In this document: one piece after another, positions 25,244 through 34,242 of the stretch
Layout of the letters: each line of letters begins with the position of its first letter
Position numbering within the stretch: the first letter of the stretch is position 1
NCBI GenBank assembly: GCA_944321735.1
Contig: CALUMK010000002.1
Span: 1 to 64,000, forward strand
DNA: 64,000 nt
Direction: 5' to 3'
Source: an uncultured Bacteroidales bacterium
Lineage (GTDB): Bacteria; Bacteroidota; Bacteroidia; Bacteroidales; P3
The notes under the pieces: model-generated
What the model was told of the DNA's origin: nothing
What the model saw: only the letters and a program-made list of their open reading frames with translations
Database searches by the model: none
Position numbers and translations under genes: made by a program

Positions 25244-27214
25244 ATGAAACGAGTATTGTTAATTATTGTATTGTCAAGTGTTTATGTTGGTCTGTGTGCA
25301 CAGAAAACGGAGACTCTTGGGCAGCAAGCGCTTGAGAGTTTTTTGGAGACAAAGACGGAGTTCCAGCAGGAGCGTAAGCAAAGGGTGTGCAACGACACTT
25401 TGATTGCCGGGCAGGAAGAGATATACCTGCATTCTCCCGATTGGGAAGAGAAATGGTGGGCATTGAAGCGGATAGCGGGATACGTTTGCCCCGAATCGCA
25501 GGAATTCCTGACGAGGGTGGCCTTGCAGGATTCTTCCATGGAGTTCCGCAAACTGGCACTACAGTATTTGGTGTGGGTGGATGCCCGGCAATCGGTTCCT
25601 TTGCTGCGGGAAAGGGCTAAAGAAAGCTTGCGTCCTTCGGAAAGAGTCCGCTTAGGCAGGGTGTTGATTGATTTGGGAGATACTACCGGGTATCGTCTTT
25701 TGGAGGAGGAGTGCTACCAGGATGCGGATGATGCGCTTTGCGAGGATTGCTTTAATGCCTATTACCTGATGCCGCCCAAATACGCCGTGCCTTTTTACCG
25801 TTATGCGCTACGGACGGTCAAGACGGACGGGTGGAAAGTTGCTTGTGCGAGACAGCTGGCCATGATGGGCGATTGCAAGACAGCCATGCCCGTATTTAAG
25901 CAGTACATCGGCCATGAGGATGCGGATGTGCGAGGCGGGGTTGCTTTCGGGCTAGGCCTTGTGGAGAGCAAGGAGAGCTTCCGCATGCTGGAAAACATGT
26001 TGGCAGACACATCCTTTCCCGTGCGAGATAACGCCCAGCAATCCATACGTTCCATGGAACAGTTCCGGCAATCGAAAGGGAAACGGCTTTGGAAGCGGAA
26101 GGCATCTTCGGCATCGCCTACGGCAATGAAGAGCGGTGCAAACGCGTACAATCCCGCTGCTGCGGTGGCGTATGCGGAAAAGTGGTGCGATAGCTATAAT
26201 CCCGAGTATGTGAATTACTCTGCACAGGGCGGAGATTGTGCGGCTTTCCTTTCCCAATGTTTGAGAGCAGGAGGCTTGGATTTAAGTGCCGGTGCAGACG
26301 GCTATGGTCTAGGCGTGCAACGTGACAAGGTTATTGCCAATGTAGAGTTGATGATTCGGCATTTGGCCGACGTGCAGGGGTTCGAGCATGTGATTATGAG
26401 CAATAGGGGCCCCGAACCTGCCTTGACCGTTCCGGGAGACCCGACATTGTTTTTCGATGCGAGCAATCGGCATTCGCTCATCTGTGTCGGCGAAGAAGAA
26501 GGACACAACCTGTATGATTGCCATTCGGCAACGAGGACATGCCATCTATCTATGGACAAATGGAATCAAGCGGTGACTTATTATTTCCATATAGGGGAGG
26601 ACGATTACCCGGAACATTGCACCAATTGCACGCACGATGCCGCATTGGGTGAGGAAGACATTGATTGTGGTGGGCCGTGCAATCCTTGCGAGGATGCTCC
26701 GGAGACAAGAACCTTATCCTTTCTATTGCCTGGAAAAAGAGAGTATAAAGCGCAGCAGCTTATCCAAACCCGAAATAATATCAGGATGAAAAGAGGTCAT
26801 TATGAGTTTATGTCGGGAGGCGAGATTGTCTTGAATCCGGGGTTTTCCGTAGAAGAGGGTGTCACGTTTTCTGCCAGCATTGAGCCGAAGACTAACCTAA
26901 CCCGGCAGTTCCGTCATGTCTGTATGGACTTCCCCGATGTAATAACTCCCAATGGCGATGGCTGGAACGACACATGGATGCCGGGTTTTGTGGGCTGCAC
27001 CCATGTGAAAGGGCTGATACGGGATTTGGATAACAAGAATGTGTGCGTGATAGATGAGGATATAACACAGGATGGCGTATTGTCTTTGTGGGATGGGCGT
27101 AGGAGCGGGGGTGATTTGCTTCCCAACCGTAGCGTATGTGGATTCTGGTTGGAGGTGACTGATTTCAAAGGCGAGGTGCATGATGTCTCTGGCGAGATTT
27201 CGGTGCTTTATTGA
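25244..27214 (+). CDS. Secreted protein: HEAT-like repeats, Amidase_6-like domain, T9SS type B tail
   Basis: 656 residues. Signal peptide at 1-19 (MKRVLLIIVLSSVYVGLCAQ); the start at 25244 was chosen over 25184 because it opens directly with the signal. Residues about 60-270 are helical repeats of HEAT type (EEKWWALKRIAGYV, MEFRKLALQYLVWVDARQSV, DADVRGGVAFGLGLV). Residues about 298-450 match the putative amidase domain PF12671: NAYNPAAAVAYAEKWC, then GGDCAAFLSQCLRAGGL with the likely nucleophile Cys331, then NRHSLICVGEEEGHN with a possible catalytic His. A cysteine-rich linker follows. Residues 562-656 (DFPDVITPNGDGWNDTW) form the gliding-associated C-terminal / type B T9SS sorting domain. 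I infer an extracellular peptidase or amidase; the substrate is unknown. The domain combination is unusual. Confidence 0.82.
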   Translation: MKRVLLIIVLSSVYVGLCAQKTETLGQQALESFLETKTEFQQERKQRVCNDTLIAGQEEIYLHSPDWEEKWWALKRIAGYVCPESQEFLTRVALQDSSMEFRKLALQYLVWVDARQSVPLLRERAKESLRPSERVRLGRVLIDLGDTTGYRLLEEECYQDADDALCEDCFNAYYLMPPKYAVPFYRYALRTVKTDGWKVACARQLAMMGDCKTAMPVFKQYIGHEDADVRGGVAFGLGLVESKESFRMLENMLADTSFPVRDNAQQSIRSMEQFRQSKGKRLWKRKASSASPTAMKSGANAYNPAAAVAYAEKWCDSYNPEYVNYSAQGGDCAAFLSQCLRAGGLDLSAGADGYGLGVQRDKVIANVELMIRHLADVQGFEHVIMSNRGPEPALTVPGDPTLFFDASNRHSLICVGEEEGHNLYDCHSATRTCHLSMDKWNQAVTYYFHIGEDDYPEHCTNCTHDAALGEEDIDCGGPCNPCEDAPETRTLSFLLPGKREYKAQQLIQTRNNIRMKRGHYEFMSGGEIVLNPGFSVEEGVTFSASIEPKTNLTRQFRHVCMDFPDVITPNGDGWNDTWMPGFVGCTHVKGLIRDLDNKNVCVIDEDITQDGVLSLWDGRRSGGDLLPNRSVCGFWLEVTDFKGEVHDVSGEISVLY

Positions 27215-27258
27215 CTTTTCCTTGCAAGGATTTCAAGACGAATTTTGCGGATTCTGTG

Positions 27259-27266
27259 TACCTTTG
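27259..27266 (+). promoter_or_regulatory. -7 element before the alpha/beta hydrolase gene
   Basis: TACCTTTG matches TAnnTTTG perfectly. The -33 TTTG is not evident at the usual distance. The leader to the ATG at 27369 would be about 95 bases. Confidence 0.45.
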
Positions 27267-27368
27267 GCTTGTTTAATCAAAATCCAATAAACCGATTTGA
27301 GTTTAAAATCTCCGTGTGAAGCAGCATGCATAGGCGTAGCATGGAGTCATTTTGAAACATTTTCAGTC

Positions 27369-28184
27369 ATGACGGATAAATACATAGAAGATCAAGGCGG
27401 CCATCGGGTGCATTACACGGTCAATTGCTTGAACCGGGGTGCGTTGAAGCCGGTGGTCCTGCTGCATGGATTCACGGAAAGCGTGTTTGTCTGGGATTCG
27501 CTTTCGCGTTATCTTTGCGAAAAAGGCTATTGCGTCATTTGCGTGGATTTGGCCGGGCATGGCAAGACCGACAGTGTCGGCAGCACGCATGGCATGGGCT
27601 TGCAGGCATTGATAGTCAGAAGCGTGTTCGAGGCCGAAGGTATCCGGAAAGCGGTGGTCATCGGGCATTCGATGGGCGGCTACGTGGCTTGCGAGTTCGC
27701 GGCCCGTTATCCGGACTTGCTTTTAGGTTTGGGTCTGTTCCATTCCTCGGCCCAGGCCGACACGGAAGAATCCAAGCAGAACCGGCAGCGGATGGTGGAC
27801 TTGATAGAGGCCGGAAAGACCTATTTCATCGGGGATTCCACGCCCGATTTGTTCGCGCCCGGAATGGCGGAGCGGTATCCGGAAGCCTTGGAGGCTTTGG
27901 TGGCCTCGGCCAAAAGCATGGATCCGATGGCGGTAGCGGCGGCGCAACGGGGCATGATGGAACGTCAGAACCGCTTGGAAATTTACAGTTTGCCGATTCC
28001 TTTCCTGTTCATCGTAGGCAAATTGGACAGCCGGGCGAATCTTCCGCAGATGCTGGTGCAGGCTTCGATGCCGCAGCGTTCGCATTTGCTGCTCTTGCCG
28101 GTAGGGCATATGGGAATGTTCGAAGCGCCCAAGGCTACGGAAAGTTTCGTGGCAGGTTATTTGGACGGGCTGGATTGGGAATAG
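27369..28184 (+). CDS. Alpha/beta hydrolase
   Basis: 271 residues, no signal peptide. The alpha/beta hydrolase fold is shown by VVLLHGFTESVFVWD (oxyanion region), CVDLAGHGKTDS, the nucleophile elbow GHSMGG with Ser101, the acid region FIVGKLDSRAN and the histidine region LPVGHMGMFEAP. The length is normal for single-domain esterase/lyase-like members. Substrate cannot be deduced. The first in-frame start, TTG at 27297, would add 24 residues with no conserved feature, so the ATG at 27369 is used. The gene has its own promoter element and no operon partner. Confidence 0.88.
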   Translation: MTDKYIEDQGGHRVHYTVNCLNRGALKPVVLLHGFTESVFVWDSLSRYLCEKGYCVICVDLAGHGKTDSVGSTHGMGLQALIVRSVFEAEGIRKAVVIGHSMGGYVACEFAARYPDLLLGLGLFHSSAQADTEESKQNRQRMVDLIEAGKTYFIGDSTPDLFAPGMAERYPEALEALVASAKSMDPMAVAAAQRGMMERQNRLEIYSLPIPFLFIVGKLDSRANLPQMLVQASMPQRSHLLLLPVGHMGMFEAPKATESFVAGYLDGLDWE

Positions 28185-28373
28185 GGAAGATGCCTGTCCG
28201 CGCCGAGGTGGCAGGGGACTGGGTTTGAAAGGGCGGCTGAGGTGCGCTATCCCTGATAGGTTCGATAAAGGAGCAAAATCTCCCGCGCAAGGAGGAAAAC
28301 GTATGGGAAACCGCTTTGCCAAAACAGGATTGTTAAGAAATAAACGGAGTAGAAAATACTAAAAATTAAAGTT

Positions 28374-29612
28374 ATGGGCTTGGATCACAAACTTTTTCAT
28401 GGCAAGACTTTGGCCATTTTGTCGGGTGGTGGCGATACGCCGGCGATTAATTCCAGTATTGAGAGTGTCCGGAATCGGGCTTCGATTCTCGGTTACAAGG
28501 TGTATGGTATCCGTCAGGGCTGGAAAGGCCTGCTGGGCGATGGCCAAGTGGTGGATCTGACTTGCCAGCCGTACAATGGGCTTTACGGGGGGACCGCATT
28601 GGGTTCGAGCCGTACCAACCCGTTCTCGTCCAAGGAAGGGGAAAACCGGGTGGAACAGATTTTGCGCAATTTGGAACGCTACAAGATTGATGTTCTGGTG
28701 ACTATTGGAGGCGATGATACCAACGGAGCAGCCAAGAAGCTGTACGAGACGGAAGGGATTCCGGTGATAGGATTCCCTAAGACCATCGATAACGATTTGA
28801 GGACGCGCACGATGCATCATTACAACGGCCAGGATATCGAGGCGGTTATCTGTCCTGGATTCCCTTCGGCGGCGCGCACGGTGACCCGTCTGACCAATAT
28901 GTTGCGTACCACCACCGAGTCGCATAAGCGAGTGATGGTGATGGAGGTGATGGGACGCGATGCGGGCTGGCTGACGGCCACGGCTATGCATGGCGGGGCG
29001 GATATGGTTTTGATTCCGGAATGTCCGATGACGGCCGAACGCAAGGAGTTCTTCTTTGAAAGAGTGAAGGAACTGTATATGCGTAACCGCAAGCGTTGCT
29101 TGGTGATTGCCGTTTCGGAAGGAACTCGTTGGTATGACGATGAATCCGGCAAGGTGGACGTGGTTTATGCCAGCTCGGAAAAGGACGAATACGGCCATGC
29201 CCGTTTCGGAGGCGTGAGCGGGGTAATCGCCAATGAGATTTCCCGCCGTCTCGGTCTGGATGCCCGTTCGCAGATTAGCGGCTACTATGCTCGTGCTGGG
29301 GAATGCCGGGAATATGACCGCCGTCTTACTTCCACTTTGGCCGACAAGGTGGTGGACTTGCTGCTTCGTCAGGCTTACGGGCAGATGCCGGTGTTGAACA
29401 AGGTGGTTCATTACGATGCGCTGGAAGAGTTCAACACTTCTTCGATCGACATGGGCTCCATCGGAAATATTCCGTTGCCGGATGTGTACTACGACAAGAA
29501 CACGTTCAGCGTGACCGATGCCTACCGGGATTTCCTGGGTCATGTGATGGAACCGATGAAGATGATGCAGTTTGATTATGATTTTCCGGTGGTTCTTCCT
29601 GAAAATAAGTAG
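28374..29612 (+). CDS. 6-phosphofructokinase, predicted PPi-dependent
   Basis: 412 residues, cytosolic. It phosphorylates fructose 6-phosphate in glycolysis. The nucleotide/PPi loop reads GGDDTNG at 112-118, where the second Asp (Asp115) replaces the Gly of ATP-dependent enzymes. The catalytic motif is PKTIDND at 135-141, with Lys136 where ATP enzymes have Gly. In characterised families this Asp plus Lys pair marks PPi-dependent phosphofructokinases, whose reaction is reversible. The substrate motif MEVMGRDAGWLT and the region SEGTRWYDDESGKV are also present. A single gene with its own terminator. The phosphoryl donor is inferred from motifs, not measured. Confidence 0.9.
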   Translation: MGLDHKLFHGKTLAILSGGGDTPAINSSIESVRNRASILGYKVYGIRQGWKGLLGDGQVVDLTCQPYNGLYGGTALGSSRTNPFSSKEGENRVEQILRNLERYKIDVLVTIGGDDTNGAAKKLYETEGIPVIGFPKTIDNDLRTRTMHHYNGQDIEAVICPGFPSAARTVTRLTNMLRTTTESHKRVMVMEVMGRDAGWLTATAMHGGADMVLIPECPMTAERKEFFFERVKELYMRNRKRCLVIAVSEGTRWYDDESGKVDVVYASSEKDEYGHARFGGVSGVIANEISRRLGLDARSQISGYYARAGECREYDRRLTSTLADKVVDLLLRQAYGQMPVLNKVVHYDALEEFNTSSIDMGSIGNIPLPDVYYDKNTFSVTDAYRDFLGHVMEPMKMMQFDYDFPVVLPENK

Positions 29613-29632
29613 AATCTGATTGAAAAAAAGAA

Positions 29633-29682
29633 GGGCTGCAAGGCGGAGGTCCGTTAACGGGCTTTCCGTTTTGCAGCCTTTT
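29633..29682 (+). terminator. Terminator after phosphofructokinase
   Basis: GGGCTGCAA ... TTGCAGCC with an additional inner pairing GCGGA / TCCGT, followed by TTTT. It ends 88 bases before the S9 peptidase ATG. Confidence 0.75.
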
Positions 29683-29769
29683 GATAAAAGAAACGGCAAG
29701 CCGGGTGCGGCTTGTACGGTTTTCGCCGAGGTGCGATTTTCCCTTTGTGTGGATTTTAAAATATTGAAT

Positions 29770-32463
29770 ATGAAAAAGAATTGGATTGCCTCCGTGTTGT
29801 TGCTTGGGACATGGATGGCAGGATGCCTGATGGGGTCGGCATCGGCTTCTCCGGCATGGGGAGTTGAAACGCTTCCGGAATCATCGGTGTCGGAACAAAA
29901 CCAGGAAACGGAGTACCGTTTGGAAAGTTATTTGCAGGCCGGGCCTCTGTCTTTCAGACTGCCGGCATTCCATCAGGAAAAGGACATCAATGGCAAGGCT
30001 TTCGACATGGCGGCCTTGTTCGCTTATCCGGCTTTTGAAAAGGAGATGGATCCCTTTTTCCGGGTCAAGGCCGGGGATGTATTGGATTGGAGAGGCTTGG
30101 ATTACGAATGGAAAGAAGTGGGCGCGGACGAGGATTTGGCTTATGGCGTGAGCGATTCCAATTGGAATGCCTGGGTGCTGACTTCGTTTGCCTTGCGCAC
30201 GCCGATCTATGACAAGGCTTCGTTGGAGCTGGCTTTCGCACCGGCTTTCGAGCTGTATATGGACGGCAAGAAGGTGATGAGCCAGATGCAGGCGCAGGAT
30301 ACGAACCGGCCTTCTTCGCATAAAGCGGTTCTGAAGCTGGAGCCGGGCTATCATCAGTTCATGCTCAAGGCTTTGTACACTTCGGAAACGGTCGATTCCA
30401 AATTGGAGGTGACGGTCAAGGCTTCGGCGGACGTGGCTTTGGGGGCGGAAGTGCAGGAATACTACGACTTGCATCATTACCTGGACGGAGCGGTTGTGGC
30501 TGCGCCCCAGCTCTCGGCCAGCGGGAAATACTTCAAACTGGCTTTTACCCAGTCCAATCCGGAAGCGGAAAAGTATGAGACCGTTTACCGGATTTACCGG
30601 ACTTCGGACGTGAAGGCGGGTTCGTACCTTGAGCCGGTCTGCGAGCTGAGCGGGATTTCGGGCTTGGCCTTTGCCGGCAGGGTGGACAAATACGCTTATA
30701 TGAAGCGCGAGGGATCGACGGTTCGGATTTATGCCGGGGAACTCGGCCAGCCGGCTTCTTTGATTTACGAGACCAAGGAAAGCCTTTCGGGTTTTGCCTG
30801 GGATCCGCAAGGTCGTTATATGATTCTGAGCGTGACCACGCAAGGCAAGCAGCCGGAAAACGGTTTGAAGAATATCATCGACCCGATGGACCAATGGCCT
30901 TATTACCGGATGCGGACCACTTTGAGCATGCTGGATCTGGCTTCGGGGACCCGTGTCCCGTTGACTTACGGTTACTTGTCCACCGATTTGATGGATATTT
31001 CGTTGGACGGGCGTTACCTCTTGTTCACCACTATAGAAGTGGCCGATACGATGCGTCAGTACACGTACCAGCGGATTTACCGGATGGATTTGGAAAGCTT
31101 TGAAACCGAGGAATTGTATGGTTCGTATTTCCAGCATTCGGCTTCGTTCAGCCCGGATGGCAGCCGCTTGCTGGTGATGGGTTCGGAGCGTATCTTTACC
31201 GACCCGATGCAGCCGGGCGTTTCCGTGCCTTGCCAGGAGGAAGACTGCTTCATTCCGAACGATTATGATGTGAATGCGTTCATCTACGATATCGCCACGG
31301 GGGAAGCCGAGCTGATTTCGGACGATTTTGCGCCCTCTTTCCAGCGGGCGGTCTGGGAATCGACCGGTCAGTACATCTATTTGTATGCCGATGACCGGGA
31401 TGAGGTGAATCTGTTCTCCTACCGGGTTTCGGATGGGACTTTTGCCCGTGTTCCGGCGCAGGTGCAGGTGGTGAGCGGCATGGATGTCTGCGATAACGGG
31501 CTGTTGTATGTGGGTAGCAGCATCGACAAGCCGTCCCGGGCTTATTGGGTCAAGGGAAGCGCGGCCAAGAACGAGTTCGCTTCGTCCAAAGGCTTGAAGA
31601 ATACTTTCTGCGTGGCTTACCCGCAGCAGGCAGAGATGGAGCAGGTGGCGCAAGGGGCGAACCGGGATTGGTCTTTCCTGAACGCTTTCGGGGATACCAT
31701 CGAGGCTACGTATTACCTGCCGCCCGATTTCGATGCCATGAAGAAGTATCCTTGCATTGTCTATTATTACGGGGGAACCACGCCTACGCCCAAGGCGATT
31801 GCGGTGCGTTATCCCAAGACGGTCTGGGCTTCGGAAGGCTATGTGGTCTTGGTGTTGCAGCCTTCGGGGGCTATCGGCTACGGACGGGAATTCGCGGCTA
31901 AGCATGTGAACGATTGGGGCAAGATTGTGGCCGATGAAATCGTGATGGGGGTAAAGCAGTTCTGCCAGGAACATCCGTTTGTGGACGCTTCCCGTCTGGG
32001 GTGCATCGGGGCTTCCTACGGGGGCTTTACTACCCAGTTGTTGCAGACGAGGACGGATATCTTCGCGGCGGCGATTTCCCATGCGGGCATCAGTTCCATT
32101 TCATCCTACTGGGGCGAGGGCTATTGGGGCTATCTCTACGGCTCTACGGCCAATGCGTTCTCTTTTCCTTGGAACCGCAAGGATATCTTTGTGGACCAGA
32201 GTCCTTTGTTCAATGCGGACAAAATCCATACGCCTTTGCTACTGTTGCATGGGACGGCGGATGTGAATGTGCCTATCGGGGAAAGCTACCAGATGTTCAA
32301 GGCTTTGCGTCTGTTGGGCCGTCCGGTGGCGATGGTGACGGTGGCCGGTGAGGACCACGGTATTGTGGATTACGCCAAGCGGGTGGATTGGGAGAAGACG
32401 ATATTGGCGTGGTTCGAGAAGTATTTGAAGGGGAATCCGGCTTGGTGGTCTGATTTATATTAA
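29770..32463 (+). CDS. S9 family (prolyl oligopeptidase-like) serine peptidase
   Basis: 897 residues. The N-terminus MKKNWIASVLLLGTWMAGCL is a signal peptide, possibly lipoprotein type (WMAGC). A large beta-rich region (about 60-620), including beta-propeller strands such as FSPDGSRLLVMGSERIF, precedes the C-terminal alpha/beta hydrolase. The catalytic triad is readable: Ser749 in GASYGG, Asp831 in HGTADVNVP and His863 in GEDHGI. Family knowledge: S9 enzymes cleave short peptides after proline or other residues, and in Bacteroidales several periplasmic members (DPP4, PTP-A, DPP5) feed peptide use. The N-terminal segment is longer than in DPP5 and unlike DPP4, so I leave the specificity open. 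The ATG at 29770 is chosen because upstream codons fall inside the terminator. Confidence 0.9.
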   Translation: MKKNWIASVLLLGTWMAGCLMGSASASPAWGVETLPESSVSEQNQETEYRLESYLQAGPLSFRLPAFHQEKDINGKAFDMAALFAYPAFEKEMDPFFRVKAGDVLDWRGLDYEWKEVGADEDLAYGVSDSNWNAWVLTSFALRTPIYDKASLELAFAPAFELYMDGKKVMSQMQAQDTNRPSSHKAVLKLEPGYHQFMLKALYTSETVDSKLEVTVKASADVALGAEVQEYYDLHHYLDGAVVAAPQLSASGKYFKLAFTQSNPEAEKYETVYRIYRTSDVKAGSYLEPVCELSGISGLAFAGRVDKYAYMKREGSTVRIYAGELGQPASLIYETKESLSGFAWDPQGRYMILSVTTQGKQPENGLKNIIDPMDQWPYYRMRTTLSMLDLASGTRVPLTYGYLSTDLMDISLDGRYLLFTTIEVADTMRQYTYQRIYRMDLESFETEELYGSYFQHSASFSPDGSRLLVMGSERIFTDPMQPGVSVPCQEEDCFIPNDYDVNAFIYDIATGEAELISDDFAPSFQRAVWESTGQYIYLYADDRDEVNLFSYRVSDGTFARVPAQVQVVSGMDVCDNGLLYVGSSIDKPSRAYWVKGSAAKNEFASSKGLKNTFCVAYPQQAEMEQVAQGANRDWSFLNAFGDTIEATYYLPPDFDAMKKYPCIVYYYGGTTPTPKAIAVRYPKTVWASEGYVVLVLQPSGAIGYGREFAAKHVNDWGKIVADEIVMGVKQFCQEHPFVDASRLGCIGASYGGFTTQLLQTRTDIFAAAISHAGISSISSYWGEGYWGYLYGSTANAFSFPWNRKDIFVDQSPLFNADKIHTPLLLLHGTADVNVPIGESYQMFKALRLLGRPVAMVTVAGEDHGIVDYAKRVDWEKTILAWFEKYLKGNPAWWSDLY

Positions 32464-32510
32464 CTTTTCTTCTTTTCTTTTGAAAAGCCCAAAAGAAAAG
32501 AAGAAAAGTT
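32462..32510. terminator. Perfect 21-bp inverted repeat, probable bidirectional terminator
   Basis: Arm 32462-32482 (AACTTTTCTTC..., pyrimidine-rich) is the exact inverted complement of 32490-32510, around a 7-base loop AAAAGCC. It starts at the last base of the S9 peptidase stop codon. The arms are A/T-rich with runs of T, so it could end transcription from either side. Confidence 0.6.
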
Positions 32511-32536
32511 GGCAAAAGAAGAAAAGAAAGAGGCTA

Positions 32537-32939
32537 GAACCAAGCGTTTGCCGATTGCGAACGGATGAGACTGTAGAGAAAGCGTGGTGAAATCCCGTGT
32601 TACACGGCGCGCTGGCAACATTCAGGGCACACGGCAAACGCCCTTCGCACGAGGCCGAGATTTCCAACGCGCAAGGCTGGAAGTTCGATGTGAGGGCTGA
32701 TTTCGAATCTGTGACTGGCGATTCGGCAGGTTGGCAAGCCCTTTTAACCCAAATCGGTCATTGAGTGCGCCGAGTCGTTCTTGACCGGGCAATCTGCTCA
32801 AGACCGGTTTGGGTTTAACGCTGCAAATATCCTGTTGGCTGTTCCGGCTTTTTTGCGAAGGTCCTCCAGCGTCCGGGCCGGTTGTCCGTCGCGATGGCCG
32901 ATGCTCGCCTGCGGCGGGGAACCAAGCGTTTGCCGATTG
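32537..32939. repeat. Direct repeats in a non-coding patch
   Basis: The string AACCAAGCGTTTGCCGATTG occurs at 32538-32557 and again at 32920-32939. The stretch between the S9 peptidase and the adenosyltransferase (32464-33006) shows no convincing gene, only these repeats, the long hairpin and one MITE-like copy, so it looks like accumulated repeat debris. Confidence 0.55.
32743..32818. repeat. MITE-like element, short copy B
   Basis: The left end TTTAACCCAAATCGGTCATT is at about 32743-32763. The right end GACCGGTTTGGGTTTAA closes it at 32818. The inner part is only about 35 bases and unlike copies A and C, so it is a deleted or solo-end form. Confidence 0.6.
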
Positions 32940-33006
32940 TAGAAATCGGGTTTCCCGTGGATGGAATGATGTTTTTTTGAGAAAACACTTTGAAAGACAG
33001 AATAAG

Positions 33007-33558
33007 ATGAAGATATATACGAGAGGTGGAGACAAGGGAACGACATCGTTGATAGGCGGAAAGCGTGTGGGAAAGAGCGACCCGCAGGTGGAAGTCTATG
33101 GGCAGATTGACGAGTTGAATGCGTGGATAGGCTTATTGGTGGCGGAATCTGGCTTCCCTGATGTTTGCCGGTTCTTGACGGATATCCAGCAGGATTTATT
33201 CAAGATAGGCGGTTTTTATTCTTTTGATTTTTCGGAGGGCAAGCCGTATCCCTATCATTTTATGGAGGAAGCTTCGGTGGAACGCTTGGAAAAGGAAATC
33301 GACCGGATGCAGGCCGGATTGCCGGAGCTGAAAGCCTTTATCCTGCCCGGAGGATGTCCTTTGGCGGCTCGGACACATGTGGCAAGGACGGTCTGCCGCC
33401 GGGTGGAACGCTGCATGGATGGTTTTGGCGGCATTCCTGAAGCCGCACAAGTCCAAGGAAGTTTGGCCAAAGCCTACATCAACCGTCTCTCCGACTATCT
33501 CTTTGTGCTGGCTCGTTTCTTCCAGCATCAATCCGGCTTGGCCGATGTGCTTTTATAG
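33007..33558 (+). CDS. Cob(I)yrinic acid a,c-diamide adenosyltransferase, PduO type
   Basis: 183 residues. It transfers the adenosyl group of ATP to cobalamin to form coenzyme B12. The N-terminal MKIYTRGGDKGTTSL is the PduO-type ATP-binding motif (TRTGDxGTT in other members). LPGGCPLAARTHVARTVCRR, followed by VER, is the conserved helix that carries the ATP- and cobalamin-contacting Arg and Glu. Length fits the family (about 180-190). The start at 33007 gives the standard N-terminus; the open frame extends further upstream through repeat sequence and is not used. No cobalamin biosynthesis genes or B12 riboswitch were recognised next to it. A solitary gene with repeats on its 5' side. Confidence 0.9.
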   Translation: MKIYTRGGDKGTTSLIGGKRVGKSDPQVEVYGQIDELNAWIGLLVAESGFPDVCRFLTDIQQDLFKIGGFYSFDFSEGKPYPYHFMEEASVERLEKEIDRMQAGLPELKAFILPGGCPLAARTHVARTVCRRVERCMDGFGGIPEAAQVQGSLAKAYINRLSDYLFVLARFFQHQSGLADVLL

Positions 33559-33708
33559 GCTCGATTTAGCGAAGGAGGGACGAGTTTGGCTGTCGGCAAA
33601 TATTTTTTGCTAAACTTTTGCGTATTTTGAATTCTTTATAGAATTATTGTGCCATCTTTGCACTGTGAATGTTTTCCCGAACGGATAACCAATAAAAATA
33701 CTATAAAG

Positions 33709-34131
33709 ATGAAGACAAAAATTTTTGCCCTTTTTCTGGCGGTAGCCGGTTTGTTCATGTTCTCTTCCTGCGAGAAGGAAGTCAGCACCTTGTACACTTT
33801 CAAAGTGGATACGTTGAATGTAGTGGAAGACGGCGGTGCCGCTTATAAGACCCATGAGTATCTGACCAGCCCCCGGTATCTGGACTGGGAAGAATCCGAA
33901 TACATCGACAACGATGCCATGACTTCGGACAAGGCTGCTCAACAGAACGATGATGAGGCTATCCGGGAATTTACCGAGAATTTCTCCCGCTTCAATCTTT
34001 CTTCCTTGTACATGTATTACGGGCAGCAAGGTGTCCAGTCGGCAACCGGCTATTTCACCTACACTTTGACGCGCGAGGATGGTCAGGTCTTGCGTTCGGA
34101 AAGAGTGGATGTATCATATCCGATAAGATAA
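33709..34131 (+). CDS. Small lipoprotein, paralog of the one at 12705
   Basis: 140 residues. Lipoprotein signal MKTKIFALFLAVAGLFMFSS with Cys21, then EKEVSTLYTFKVDTLNV. It aligns along its whole length with the protein encoded at 12705-13160; shared spots are the post-cysteine (E/Q)xEVxxxYTF, the central MTSDKAAQQNDDEA / YSDKNARKANKEAA and SSLYMYYGQQGVQSATGYF / PSLYEEYRLAGVDSASGSV. No known family is recognised. A near-match -7 box CATCTTTG lies at 33653-33660, 49 bases before the ATG, and a good terminator follows, so the gene is expressed alone. Confidence 0.75.
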   Translation: MKTKIFALFLAVAGLFMFSSCEKEVSTLYTFKVDTLNVVEDGGAAYKTHEYLTSPRYLDWEESEYIDNDAMTSDKAAQQNDDEAIREFTENFSRFNLSSLYMYYGQQGVQSATGYFTYTLTREDGQVLRSERVDVSYPIR

Positions 34132-34159
34132 TACGGCAAGGAAACCTGCTTGTTGTGAG

Positions 34160-34197
34160 ACCGGCCTTGTGCAAATCCGCGCTTGGCCGGTTTTTTG
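34160..34197 (+). terminator. Terminator after the 33709 lipoprotein gene
   Basis: ACCGGCC ... GGCCGGT forms the stem, with T6 following directly. Confidence 0.85.
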
Positions 34198-34242
34198 TTT
34201 CTCCTCTTATGATGGGCGACACGTTCTGACGTTCATCGGTAT

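Noticed and set aside
29881-32082. 733-codon minus-strand frame
   Set aside because: Lies inside the S9 peptidase gene whose catalytic triad is intact; low-complexity shadow.
33007-33558. Cobalamin riboswitch upstream of the adenosyltransferase gene
   Set aside because: None of the conserved B12-box landmarks were found in 32464-33006. The region holds repeats instead.
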